DNA from: DAOVVL01 sp965603095
Lineage (GTDB): Bacteria; Pseudomonadota; Alphaproteobacteria; Rhodospirillales; Magnetovibrionaceae
DNA: 64,000 nt
Reading direction: 5' to 3'
Assembly: GCA_965603095.1 (NCBI GenBank)
Contig: CBFDBQ010000001.1
Coordinates: 1-64,000 of the forward strand
Shown here: positions 1-7,584 of the stretch, piece by piece
How positions within the stretch are numbered: the stretch's first letter is position 1
Layout: each line of letters begins with the position of its first letter
Position numbers and translations under genes: made by a program
Notes under the pieces: model-generated
What the model was told of the DNA's origin: nothing
Database searches by the model: none
What the model saw: only the letters and a program-made list of their open reading frames with translations

Positions 1-2
1 TT

Positions 3-299
3 GTGTCCCTTGCCCTTTACCTCGTAATGGCGACACCGGTGGCCCTTGGCATTCTCACCATCGCCACCCCCGCCGCCGCTTCCACCCCAGCCTCGTACGA
101 AACGCTGAATGGATGGAACGGCTTTGCCGAAGAGACCGCGACCAAGGTTCCCCTCTACAGCCAGAACATCGATTGGACCAATCTTTATTCCAACACCGTC
201 AGCTATTCGCTGAGGGAATGGAACGGCTTTGCCGAAGAGGCCCCGACCCCGGTCTCCCTCTACAGCCAGAACATTGATTGGAAGAATTTGTACCGGTAA
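3..299 (+). CDS. small exported protein with an internal duplication (possibly 5'-truncated)
   Basis: I do not recognise this 98-residue protein. It opens with a hydrophobic stretch ending in PAAAS (residues about 4-27), which looks like a signal peptide. The mature part contains two copies of a short unit, WNGFAEE...LYSQNIDWxNLY, at about residues 38-62 and 73-97. The first codon available is GTG at base 3, so the true start may lie left of the window. A strong intrinsic terminator follows about 90 bases after the stop, which supports a real transcribed gene. It lies outside the tRNA-bounded element and is therefore probably resident chromosome. Function is unknown; cell location (periplasm or secreted) is inferred from the signal peptide only. 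Confidence 0.6.
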   Translation: MSLALYLVMATPVALGILTIATPAAASTPASYETLNGWNGFAEETATKVPLYSQNIDWTNLYSNTVSYSLREWNGFAEEAPTPVSLYSQNIDWKNLYR

Positions 300-390
300 G
301 AATCCTTCGGCTTTACGTGAACGCAAATTGACATGTTCCGTCCGGGTATCAAGATATGGTCGATTAAAGAGAAGCTGATGACTTGCATCG

Positions 391-424
391 CCCCGTCCCT
401 CACATATGGGGCGGGGTTTTGTTT
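391..424 (+). terminator. intrinsic terminator after the small exported protein
   Basis: CCCCGTCCC (391-399) pairs with GGGGCGGGG (408-416) over nine positions with one G-T wobble, with an 8-base loop, followed by TTTTGTTT. This is a textbook rho-independent terminator on the plus strand. Confidence 0.85.
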
Positions 425-460
425 GGTTGCTATTGATTTCACCAAGTCGAATTTAGGTAT

Positions 461-490
461 TTCTGCATTGGGTCATTAGCAGACATTTAG
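461..490. repeat. REP-like palindromic intergenic repeat, copy 1
   Basis: TTCTGCATTGGGTCATTAGC followed by AGACATTTAG. The outer TCTGC and GCAGA form an inverted repeat around TTGGGTCAT. A related copy lies at 9981-10011 and a more degenerate one at 10029-10053. Repeats with a TGGGTCAT-type centre flanked by GCAGAC arms are familiar to me from alphaproteobacterial intergenic DNA; that comparison is from memory. Confidence 0.55.
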
Positions 491-593
491 ATCGGCCTAT
501 CAATTAGCCATATATTTCCGCCCCAGCCACACTCCAGCCACACCAACAGATAATTGCCAAAGAGCCCCATTTCGGATACATACTTATTCTTAA

Positions 594-632
<39 letters not shown>

Positions 633-739
633 AGGGAAAGAAAACGGGAAATCCTTTTAATTTCAATAGGATACCGGGGCGCTGTCGCAAGCCTTTTCCG
701 GTCTAAAACCGCAGAAAACCGTGTAGTGCAAAATAGCGC

Positions 740-767
740 TGACACAATTTTGGCACAGCTTGGCACA
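740..767 (-). repeat. arm-like repeats: three TGTGYCA sites (minus strand)
   Basis: TGACACA (740-746), TGGCACA (751-757) and TGGCACA (761-767) are spaced 11 and 10 bases apart, about one helical turn. The reverse complement is TGTGYCA. They sit about 110 bases inside the left tRNA fragment, a position expected for integrase arm-type sites. The same paired motif is found at 4880, 8800 and 10086. Confidence 0.5.
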
Positions 768-843
768 GCGTAAATTTATACCTCAAGCGCTGCCTTTCTA
801 AGAACTCGTATGAACCAATGCAGCATCAAATGATGATTTTTTT

Positions 844-1323
844 CTAATTATTTTTTTCGTTATTATCCATCGCCATGGCTTTTATCAAACCAAATACTCG
901 CTCTCTGGTATTGGGGTTGGTAATCTTATAAAAATATTTAACTAACTCAAGAGTTTTGCGTCGTGACATTGTTCCATCAAAACTTATGCCCTCAGTCAAT
1001 CCTATTAACTCAATCCGAGGCTGCTCCACATCATCAGTTTCAACTTCACTAGGCATTTCATCAAAAAAATAACTTATAGGAGCGTCAAGGACTTTGGATA
1101 CCATATGTAACCGGCTTGCGCCTATACGGTTAGAGCCTTGTTCATATTTCTGAACTTGCTGGAAAGTAACGCCAATGGCCTCAGCCAACTTGGTCTGACT
1201 AAATCCAAGGATTGTACGACGTTGACGCAAGCGATGGCCAACATGTGCATCTACAGGGTGAATCTCTGACAAGGCGGAATTAGAAATATTCTTTTTATTG
1301 CTTGAGCCCTTATTGGACACCAT
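844..1323 (-). CDS. XRE-family helix-turn-helix regulator
   Basis: A 159-residue DNA-binding regulator. Residues about 28-83 form a Cro/C1-type helix-turn-helix (GHRLRQRRTILGFSQTKLAE, then GVTFQQVQKYEQGSNR). The C-terminal part is helical and ends in a region beginning SRRKTLELVKYFYKI, a layout common in alphaproteobacterial XRE proteins. The start codon overlaps the end of the upstream response-regulator gene by 14 bases, so the two are translationally linked. As the receiver protein has no output domain and this protein has no receiver, a functional pairing is plausible but inferred. It could equally be a phage-type element repressor. Target sites are unknown. Confidence 0.85.
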   Translation of the reverse strand: MVSNKGSSNKKNISNSALSEIHPVDAHVGHRLRQRRTILGFSQTKLAEAIGVTFQQVQKYEQGSNRIGASRLHMVSKVLDAPISYFFDEMPSEVETDDVEQPRIELIGLTEGISFDGTMSRRKTLELVKYFYKITNPNTRERVFGLIKAMAMDNNEKNN

Positions 1324-1696
1324 GGGGCACCCCGCTCATAACGTCATCAACACAATCAAGTATAGTTTTAGAAGAAAATGGCTTAGTTAGCGATTTATTT
1401 GCACCTAAACTATAGGCTATCTCAAGGTAGCTATCCGCCTTATCTCTAGCGCCACCTGATATGGCAATAATTTTAACATCAGGATAGTGCTCTTTAAGCT
1501 CTAAAATGGTTTCTACCCCTTCTTTGTTGGGCATAATTATGTCTGTTATGACCACGTCAAAATGTGATTCTTTACACATTTTGATTCCCTGCTCCCCATC
1601 GTTTGCTAGCGATACCTTATGGCCAGCACCAGCTAGAACCTCTTCCAAAGAAATTCTCACTAGCTCCTCATCATCAATAACAAGAATGTGTGTCAT
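1310..1696 (-). CDS. receiver-only response regulator
   Basis: This 128-residue protein is a single CheY-like receiver domain. It shows the acidic pair in IDDEE near the N terminus, the phospho-acceptor aspartate in DVVITDIIMP, and the conserved lysine in LTKPF. No DNA-binding or enzymatic output domain follows. The start is well supported by AAGGGGG a few bases upstream of ATG. It lies between the kinase gene (1742-3664) and the XRE gene on the same strand, so it most likely accepts phosphate from that kinase and acts through a protein partner, possibly the XRE regulator. Confidence 0.9.
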   Translation of the reverse strand: MTHILVIDDEELVRISLEEVLAGAGHKVSLANDGEQGIKMCKESHFDVVITDIIMPNKEGVETILELKEHYPDVKIIAISGGARDKADSYLEIAYSLGANKSLTKPFSSKTILDCVDDVMSGVPHGVQ

Positions 1697-1741
1697 TATT
1701 TGCCCCCTTCTGTATTTTTATAAATTCTAATTATATTTTAT

Positions 1742-3664
1742 CTATTTGTCCAAAAGGGGAATGAAGACCTTAAACATAGACCCCTTGTCAATCACACTAT
1801 CTACGGTAATTAGACCTTCGTGTGCTGAGACAATGCCGCTGGCCATAGACAATCCCATTCCAGTGCCCTTGCCCACCCCCTTGGTGGTATAAAATGGATC
1901 AAAAATGCGTGATAAATCCTCTTCTTCTATTCCTGACCCATTATCAGAAACACTAATAACTGCATACTTAACACCATCAACTATTTCGCTCTGAAGAGAA
2001 ATATCAATTTTTCCAGAATATCCGCTCATTGAATCTGCGGCATTTGTGCCTAGGTTCATTATCAATGCTTCAATTTGAACCTTGTCTGCCATCACCTTTC
2101 CAAGGCTTGGGGAAAGATCGCTATCTAAACTAATGGATGAAGGCAATCCTACGCGCAAAAGCTTAATTGCATCGTACGTCACCTTAAATATATCTATTTT
2201 TTCTTTTTTAAGTTCTGTCTGGCGACTAAATAATAAAATACGATCCCCCAAAACCTTCGCCCGATTGCACGCTTCAATAACGCGGTTCATGCGATTTTTA
2301 GCCTTAGAGCCATTCGCTTGCTCATCACGAGTAATCTCACTTAAAATCAGTATTGGTTGCAATAAGTTATTAAACGTATGCGCAACCCCGCCAGCCAAAT
2401 TTCCTAATGCTTCCATTTTTTGTGCTTGATATAATTTTTTTTCTATTTCTTGGCGGTCAATTAATTCTTGTTTTAGATTTTTATTTGCTATGCTTAATTC
2501 TTGAGTTCTATCGTTAACAATTACTCTTAATTCATCTTCTCTCGTGCTTAATTGACCTACAAATCTTCTTAAAAATTCTGCCATTTCTGCAATTTCATCA
2601 CCCCCATCTCTAGGAATGGGATAACTTAAATTGCCATCTGCAATTTCATTCATACTTACTTTTATTTTTTCAATACGTCGTACAAGGTTGTAATGCAAAT
2701 ATGTGGCGACGCTAAGAGCTATCATTAACGATAAAAATCCCAACGCCACTAATATTGAGCTTTTCTCTTTTGATTCTTTCTCAGTTGATTCAGAAATTTC
2801 AGTAATGTCATTCGATAATTTATTAATTAATCTGGTTAAAGAAACTTTTAACTTCTGAGAATCTAGTCGATGATTCTCCAGCGTACTTCTTAAAATTAAT
2901 TCTATATTTTCTATCTCATAAGCTAGGATAAATACATTATCAGGACCTTCTCCAAGCAAGCGCAGCTCGTCAATTATTTCCAATGTTTTTTTTGTATTGA
3001 TTAAATTATCATTTTTGTATTCTCTTGATAAATTATCTAATAATTGTAAAAAACTACCCCTCAATAGATCTGTGTTATATTTATTTTCTGACCTCAATCC
3101 ATCTAGCATCACCTTGATGATAGCATCAAAATAATGCTCCAGTTTAAGCTCTTTCTTGATAGTCAAAATATTATTATCGTCACTATTTCCTATTGTAACA
3201 AATTCCAACCCGGTCATTTTAATAATATTATTCATATATAATTTTTGTTTTTTTTCTAAATCAATTCTTTTTTTAATAATATTATCTAAACTGCCAATTG
3301 CTTTAACCAGCCCTTTTTTATTGTTCACAATCTCGTTAATTAAAACCTTATCAACCTTGAGGTCATTTAATTTAATAATTAAGGAGACCATTATCTTCTC
3401 TCTGTCTTTTGTGCGATCAATAATCTGCAGGCGTTCCCAATTATTTTTTGAATTTGCAAGTTCAGTTGCAGTTAAGGTGAGGCTAAGCCCCTCAATCGCC
3501 AATTCCTCAGCCGCAATCAGCGCAGGGGCATTAACTGATGAAATTTCCTGAAGATTTGAATTTATATTTGATGATGTTTTTATGCCAAAGACTATGGCGA
3601 CCAGGGTAAAAAATACAACCAAGATGAAGGCAGTCACAATCTTTGTGCGCACCCCTGTGTACAT
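1742..3664 (-). CDS. TorS-like membrane sensor histidine kinase
   Basis: A 640-residue inner-membrane kinase. TM1 is at about residues 8-28, a long helical periplasmic region at 29-300, TM2 at 302-324, HAMP at 325-377, a coiled segment to 415, then HisKA and HATPase_c. Visible motifs are the H box GGVAHTFNNLLQPI with H429, the N box with N537 and N541, G1 DNGSGI (574-579) and G2 GTGMGLSMA. The N-terminal layout of TM1 and helices (NAPALIAAEELA..., then L..ATELANS) resembles the TorS sensor module. Unlike TorS it has no receiver or HPt domain. The acidic residue that normally follows the phospho-histidine is threonine (HTFNN). The divergent gene at 3778 encodes a periplasmic binding protein that could be its ligand-reading partner, as TorT is for TorS. 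The DNA is notably AT-rich. Confidence 0.88.
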   Translation of the reverse strand: MYTGVRTKIVTAFILVVFFTLVAIVFGIKTSSNINSNLQEISSVNAPALIAAEELAIEGLSLTLTATELANSKNNWERLQIIDRTKDREKIMVSLIIKLNDLKVDKVLINEIVNNKKGLVKAIGSLDNIIKKRIDLEKKQKLYMNNIIKMTGLEFVTIGNSDDNNILTIKKELKLEHYFDAIIKVMLDGLRSENKYNTDLLRGSFLQLLDNLSREYKNDNLINTKKTLEIIDELRLLGEGPDNVFILAYEIENIELILRSTLENHRLDSQKLKVSLTRLINKLSNDITEISESTEKESKEKSSILVALGFLSLMIALSVATYLHYNLVRRIEKIKVSMNEIADGNLSYPIPRDGGDEIAEMAEFLRRFVGQLSTREDELRVIVNDRTQELSIANKNLKQELIDRQEIEKKLYQAQKMEALGNLAGGVAHTFNNLLQPILILSEITRDEQANGSKAKNRMNRVIEACNRAKVLGDRILLFSRQTELKKEKIDIFKVTYDAIKLLRVGLPSSISLDSDLSPSLGKVMADKVQIEALIMNLGTNAADSMSGYSGKIDISLQSEIVDGVKYAVISVSDNGSGIEEEDLSRIFDPFYTTKGVGKGTGMGLSMASGIVSAHEGLITVDSVIDKGSMFKVFIPLLDK

Positions 3665-3719
3665 TAAAGAACTTTCCCCAAATTTATTTAACTTTCTTTG
3701 ATTGGCTTATTTTAATTTT

Positions 3720-3750
3720 ATACACTTTATGTTACAACAATAAAGTGTAT
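3720..3750. promoter_or_regulatory. 10-bp inverted repeat between divergent kinase and binding-protein genes
   Basis: ATACACTTTA (3720-3729) and TAAAGTGTAT (3741-3750) are perfect inverted arms separated by 11 bases. The site lies 56 bases upstream of the kinase start and 28 bases upstream of the binding-protein ATG. It overlaps a weak -10-like TATACA following TTGATT at 3698. A two-fold operator controlling both genes is the simplest reading. A hairpin in the binding-protein leader is the alternative. Confidence 0.5.
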
Positions 3751-3777
3751 CTAAAAAACTTTTATATTGGGGCTGTC

Positions 3778-4782
3778 ATGAAATTATTAAACTTTAGACT
3801 ATGCAATTATCTAATTCTTTTAGTCTTATTGGTTAATTTTTTACCTACCCCTGTAATCGCAGGCTCTGACCTCGATGCAATCAAAGCGAGAGATAAGTTG
3901 TTGTGTGGCGGAGGCTATACCGATAATTTTAATAAAGACTTATGTTCCGCCATTGCAGCGGCAACATTGGGCGATGCCAATAAGGTCGATGGTATCAGAT
4001 TGACAGTTAACCGTCGTTTTGAAGCATTATCAGAAAATGCCATTGATGTGATTGTGCAAAGCGTAACATTAACCTTAGGGAGAGATGCTGGCTTAGGCCT
4101 TAGCTTTGTTGGTCCTGTTTTTTATGACGGGCAAGGTTTTATTGCTCCGCGCAAACTGGGTATTACAAAATTATCAGATACTAGGAACACTACCGTCTGT
4201 GTCCAAAAAAGGTCTACTTCACTCGATAATATTGTTAATTACGCTGAGAAACACCCCGGATCTATAATACCTATGGTTTTTGAATCTCCTGAGGTTATGG
4301 CCTCATCGTTTCTTTCTGAAAAATGCGCCCTTTACAGCGACGACAAGACCAACCTTTTGGGGTTTATTTCTAGGGAAGAAATTCGAACCAATAGCGATTT
4401 CGTCATGCTTGACGATACCATCTCTAAAGAGCCACTAACTATTACGCTTCGCGAGGGTGATGACGAATGGCGCGATATCGTTCAATGGACATTTTACGCG
4501 TTAGTTCAAGCAGAAGAATTGGGTATTACATCAAAAAATGCTGCCGAGAAAAGGGTCTCTGGTACCCCAAGTGAGCGCAAATTCTTAGGCGCAATACCGG
4601 GAATTGGAAAACCACTTGGACTTGATGACGGCTGGGTGTTTAACATTATCAGCCAAGTTGGCAATTATGGTGAAATTTTTGATCGTCACCTTGGCTCAGA
4701 TTCACAATTTAAACTAAAACGCGGGCTCAATGACTTGTGGACCCGTGGTGGACTTTTGTATTCGCCTCCATTTAATCACTAA
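3778..4782 (+). CDS. AapJ-like periplasmic amino-acid-binding protein
   Basis: This 334-residue protein resembles the general L-amino-acid-binding subunit AapJ/BztA of the polar amino-acid uptake family. A signal peptide with a hydrophobic core (residues 10-26) ends near VIAGS. The mature part begins LDAIKARDKLLCGG, and later shows TLTLGRDAGLGLSFVGPVFYDGQGF and NSDFVMLDDTISKEPL, all typical of the family. The ATG at 3778 is chosen over upstream in-frame starts because it opens the signal peptide and follows TTGGGGC. No permease or ATPase genes are nearby, and the gene is divergent from a TorS-like kinase. I infer a sensory rather than transport role. It could also be an orphan transporter subunit. 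Confidence 0.85.
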   Translation: MKLLNFRLCNYLILLVLLVNFLPTPVIAGSDLDAIKARDKLLCGGGYTDNFNKDLCSAIAAATLGDANKVDGIRLTVNRRFEALSENAIDVIVQSVTLTLGRDAGLGLSFVGPVFYDGQGFIAPRKLGITKLSDTRNTTVCVQKRSTSLDNIVNYAEKHPGSIIPMVFESPEVMASSFLSEKCALYSDDKTNLLGFISREEIRTNSDFVMLDDTISKEPLTITLREGDDEWRDIVQWTFYALVQAEELGITSKNAAEKRVSGTPSERKFLGAIPGIGKPLGLDDGWVFNIISQVGNYGEIFDRHLGSDSQFKLKRGLNDLWTRGGLLYSPPFNH

Positions 4783-4879
4783 TGGTGATGGCACTCGATA
4801 AGCCGCAACCTACCCCAGGCAGCGCACGAAAATAATTCAATAGTAATTACAATGGATTGGTCTGGTTATTTGGCAAGGC

Positions 4880-4897
4880 TGTGCCAAAAATGTGTCA
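4880..4897 (+). repeat. arm-like TGTGYCA pair, internal copy
   Basis: TGTGCCA (4880-4886) and TGTGTCA (4891-4897) are 11 bases apart and followed by CG. They match the pairs near both tRNA fragments. The location between the sensory cassette and the SEC-C gene suggests a buried boundary between two accreted units. Confidence 0.45.
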
Positions 4898-4912
4898 CGT
4901 TAAATAACTATG

Positions 4913-5692
4913 TTAGGCATTTTTGATCGGCACAAAATCAGCCTGTATGATTTCAACACTATTATCGCTGTGGTTGACGCTGAACGAAACCTCCAACACC
5001 TCACACCAGTCTTCCACCTTTATAGAAACCATATCAACTGACATGACCTTCGAATCGCGTTCGTATGAAGCGTTGCTCATAATTGTACATTGATAGGAAG
5101 CGAGTCGGGTGTATAAGCCTGCACCTGTGGATGCCAGACAGATATGCGGACGATCTTTCTGTCCGTCAGCACCAACGTTTTCTTCTCTGCCTTTTTCACC
5201 AAAATAAATGTGGCAAACATCTACATCGATACTGTTCTGTCTTTGAGTTTTTATACTGGCGAAAAGTCCGTTTGGGCTTTTCGCTTTGAGTCTTTTTGAT
5301 GCCAAGCAGACATTATAGAATTCCGTCGTACCGGAAACTTTAGCATCTCCAACCGTTAGAATTCTTCCAGGCTTATCCCTTTGAATGGGTACTTCAAAAA
5401 CAGCCTTTGAAGGACCATGCTCGCCCACAGTTAACTCAATTTCGTCTTCAAAAATAATCTGCTCACCAGATTCATTAATCACCGTAGCGCCCAAGGCTTT
5501 CAACGAGGCTGGTTTTCCAGCATCAGTTTTTATTTCCGCGCGAAAGGGAAGTTCGCCGTTTTGCAGTTTCTTAGCCATATTCGTCATTGCTCGCTGTTGC
5601 GCGCCCTGCTTTTCCGCTTCTAGAAAGCAGCAACGCTTGTATTTTCTCCCGCTGCCACACGGACATGGATCATTGCGTCCAATTTTACCCAT
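4913..5692 (-). CDS. SEC-C zinc-motif protein
   Basis: A 259-residue protein beginning with a classic SEC-C zinc-binding motif: IGRNDPCPCGSGRKYKRCC at residues 3-21, in which three cysteines and the CC pair are conserved. SEC-C motifs are found at the SecA C terminus and on many unrelated proteins. Here the motif is N-terminal. The remaining 230 residues appear to be a mostly beta-rich domain that I do not recognise. The ATG immediately follows the stop of a possible 65-codon gene (TGAATG), suggesting coupled translation. The gene lies within the element and is probably cargo. No function can be assigned beyond zinc binding. Confidence 0.8.
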   Translation of the reverse strand: MGKIGRNDPCPCGSGRKYKRCCFLEAEKQGAQQRAMTNMAKKLQNGELPFRAEIKTDAGKPASLKALGATVINESGEQIIFEDEIELTVGEHGPSKAVFEVPIQRDKPGRILTVGDAKVSGTTEFYNVCLASKRLKAKSPNGLFASIKTQRQNSIDVDVCHIYFGEKGREENVGADGQKDRPHICLASTGAGLYTRLASYQCTIMSNASYERDSKVMSVDMVSIKVEDWCEVLEVSFSVNHSDNSVEIIQADFVPIKNA

Positions 5693-5890
5693 TCATATAT
5701 CGCCTAAAGGTGTGATGATTGATTGCCCTCCCCACATCCTATCATTGCGTTCCGCTATTTGATCACTTTTGGCTATTATAGGGCGCCCCAGGAAGGTCTC
5801 TGGCGCTTCCGCTTCTGATCTTCTCCGGAACGAAATCCTTTGCGCCGAATTAGGTATGGTGTCTCTAGAGCTTCCAAATAAATTACCCAA
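5693..5890 (-). CDS. possible short hypothetical protein
   Basis: This is a 65-codon reading frame whose stop (TGA) directly abuts the ATG of the SEC-C gene, an arrangement compatible with translational coupling. The product is polar, without recognisable motifs or a signal peptide. It may be a real small gene or the untranslated leader of the SEC-C gene. Only the junction supports it. Confidence 0.3.
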   Translation of the reverse strand: MGNLFGSSRDTIPNSAQRISFRRRSEAEAPETFLGRPIIAKSDQIAERNDRMWGGQSIITPLGDI

Positions 5891-5935
5891 AAGGCCGATT
5901 CCTTTTCTGGTGCAACTTCACAGTTGAATCGCCTT

Positions 5936-6721
5936 CTAGCCTTCAAACGTCGCCAACTGCTCCCGCATCAGTGGGAGCAGTTCCTCTTCCGGCATAGCCT
6001 TCGCCGCTTCCGGAACGAGCTTATATTCTAAGAAGTGCTCACCTTTCGCCTTCGCCGTCATGTAGGCTTTGATCTGATCGAGAACGAGACGCCAGATGTC
6101 TAGTGCAATATCTGTAGAATCGCAGATAGCCTTGCCATGGCCCGACAGCATAGCTGAAAAGAAAGTTATACGTTCGGCGGTCATGCCATTGCCTGCCCCG
6201 CTTTCGTATGCGTGCTGAGCGATTAGTGTGTTTCTAGACTTTATCTGTTCATTTAGCTCCTGCATCACTCCCATGGCACGATGCACAAACATCGTTAGCG
6301 CGGGCATGTCTTTGCTGAGCGACGAATATTCGTAAAACTCCGGCGGATCCATGACGGAAGTTTCTGGCAAGCTCATGTAGAAATGTCGCATAGACTCTGA
6401 GAGCGCTATCAGATCCGGAATATTCTTTGCTCGCTCTGCCCCCGGTATTTTGTATATTTCATCAATCATTACTTTCATCTTCTCGACTTCGGGCCTTAAG
6501 TCACTAATGAGCTGAAGCTTACTATTAGCGAGCGCTTCGATATTTGCCCCTGCAGAGGTCGTCAGACGGTTGAGCGCGTCAAGAGCCGCCCTCCAGTCGT
6601 CCTTCTCTTTCTTATCAGACTGCCAGCGCTGTTGGAGGTGGAATGCACAGATACCAAGCCCGAAGCCCACGGCGGAACCGATGGTGGTTTGTACTACGCC
6701 GAGCCAAAAATCACATGCCAT
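5936..6721 (-). CDS. membrane-anchored hypothetical protein
   Basis: I do not recognise this 261-residue protein. A single hydrophobic segment near the N terminus (about residues 5-27, WLGVVQTTIGSAVGFGLGIC) is followed by a basic, polar stretch and a long, predominantly helical cytoplasmic region. That suggests an N-terminally anchored protein with a cytosolic domain. It has no obvious catalytic motif. It lies in the element upstream of the possible short frame and the SEC-C gene on the same strand, and faces the operator array at 6889-7010 from the other side. A phage-exclusion or surface role could be imagined but is unsupported. Confidence 0.65.
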   Translation of the reverse strand: MACDFWLGVVQTTIGSAVGFGLGICAFHLQQRWQSDKKEKDDWRAALDALNRLTTSAGANIEALANSKLQLISDLRPEVEKMKVMIDEIYKIPGAERAKNIPDLIALSESMRHFYMSLPETSVMDPPEFYEYSSLSKDMPALTMFVHRAMGVMQELNEQIKSRNTLIAQHAYESGAGNGMTAERITFFSAMLSGHGKAICDSTDIALDIWRLVLDQIKAYMTAKAKGEHFLEYKLVPEAAKAMPEEELLPLMREQLATFEG

Positions 6722-6888
6722 GTCCCCCCCCTGCCGTCAATTTCGCAGTCTAGACCTTGATGGCTGAGTGCCTCATGCCCCCGAAATTCCAGAGACATGA
6801 TATATAATTCCTAAGGGCAGACATAGGCTCACATAATAAAAAAACGTCTACTAACTTACCTAAAGCAGACATTAAAAGTGCACACGTC

Positions 6889-7010
6889 TCATAAGACATC
6901 CAAATATGTCTTATGAAAAACATCTAATGTCTTTTAAATCTTGCAATAAGACATTATTTGTCTTATAAAGGCCTTTCCAGCCAACCCACGGAAAGGGCAC
7001 TTTGTCTTAT
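6889..7010. promoter_or_regulatory. array of TGTCTTAT operator-like sites
   Basis: The octamer TGTCTTAT occurs at 6907-6914, 6959-6966 and 7003-7010, and inverted (ATAAGACA) at 6891-6898 and 6946-6953. A one-mismatch copy, TGTCTTTT, lies at 6929-6936. The last copy runs into the ATG (7009) of the MerR-like gene, so protein bound there would block its translation start or transcription. Half-site-like AGACAT copies occur further upstream near 6868. The clustering upstream of a DNA-binding protein gene in a mobile element strongly suggests autoregulation. Confidence 0.65.
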
Positions 7011-7551
7011 GAACCTAGCAAGCGGTGAAGAATTACTGACTATTAAAGATGTCGCCAAAAAGATATCCTTTGATCGTTCCGAAAGTGGCATTGCTAAGAC
7101 CATGCGTCAGATTCGCCATTGGACACAGAACGACCTGTTGCGCACAACAAGCGAAAAACACACAGGCAAAGGTGTGCCCCGTTTTTATGAGCCGGAACCA
7201 ACTGTCGAGATTGCGGCAATTCTTCTAGAGCTCAGCCGTTACGGTGTCACCGTAGATATTCTCAAACCAGTCGCCGAAGAACTATGGGATACAGATGAAG
7301 GCTTGCTGTATAGAGGCAGTGCTTTAACCGATATCAACGCGTACCTTCAGGTTTCATGGAGTGCCGATCCAGTTACGGGTGTCTTTACAGACGCTGAAGT
7401 GCATTTGTTCGATGAAATGGACATGGGTCCTGTAAAAACATCCAGCGAAGAGCGCGATCAATATACTCCGATCAACACGGCGCCCTCCAGTTCTATCCTT
7501 GTCAATATGTCCGAAGTAATGACCCGCGTTTTTGTCACAAACGCCGACTGA
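7009..7551 (+). CDS. MerR-like DNA-binding regulator of the element
   Basis: A 180-residue protein whose N-terminal part (residues 8-60, beginning LLTIKDVAKKI) resembles a winged-helix MerR/excisionase-type DNA-binding domain, followed by a mixed region of unknown fold. I chose the ATG at 7009 because GGAAAGGG lies about 11 bases upstream. The alternative TTG at 6958 would place the operator copies inside the coding region. The gene precedes the excisionase-like and integrase genes on the same strand, 27 bases ahead of the former, so it probably controls excision or transfer. The TGTCTTAT array over its start points to self-control. Family assignment is tentative. Confidence 0.65.
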   Translation: MNLASGEELLTIKDVAKKISFDRSESGIAKTMRQIRHWTQNDLLRTTSEKHTGKGVPRFYEPEPTVEIAAILLELSRYGVTVDILKPVAEELWDTDEGLLYRGSALTDINAYLQVSWSADPVTGVFTDAEVHLFDEMDMGPVKTSSEERDQYTPINTAPSSSILVNMSEVMTRVFVTNAD

Positions 7552-7569
7552 TTTTTTTTGGGAGCCAAA

Positions 7570-7584
7570 AGACAAATAATGTCT
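7570..7584. promoter_or_regulatory. AGACA-N5-TGTCT inverted repeat over the excisionase-like start
   Basis: AGACA (7570-7574) and TGTCT (7580-7584) flank a 5-base spacer and overlap the ATG at 7579. The half-site matches the TGTCT core of the array upstream of the MerR-like gene, so the same regulator could repress this gene too. Confidence 0.45.
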
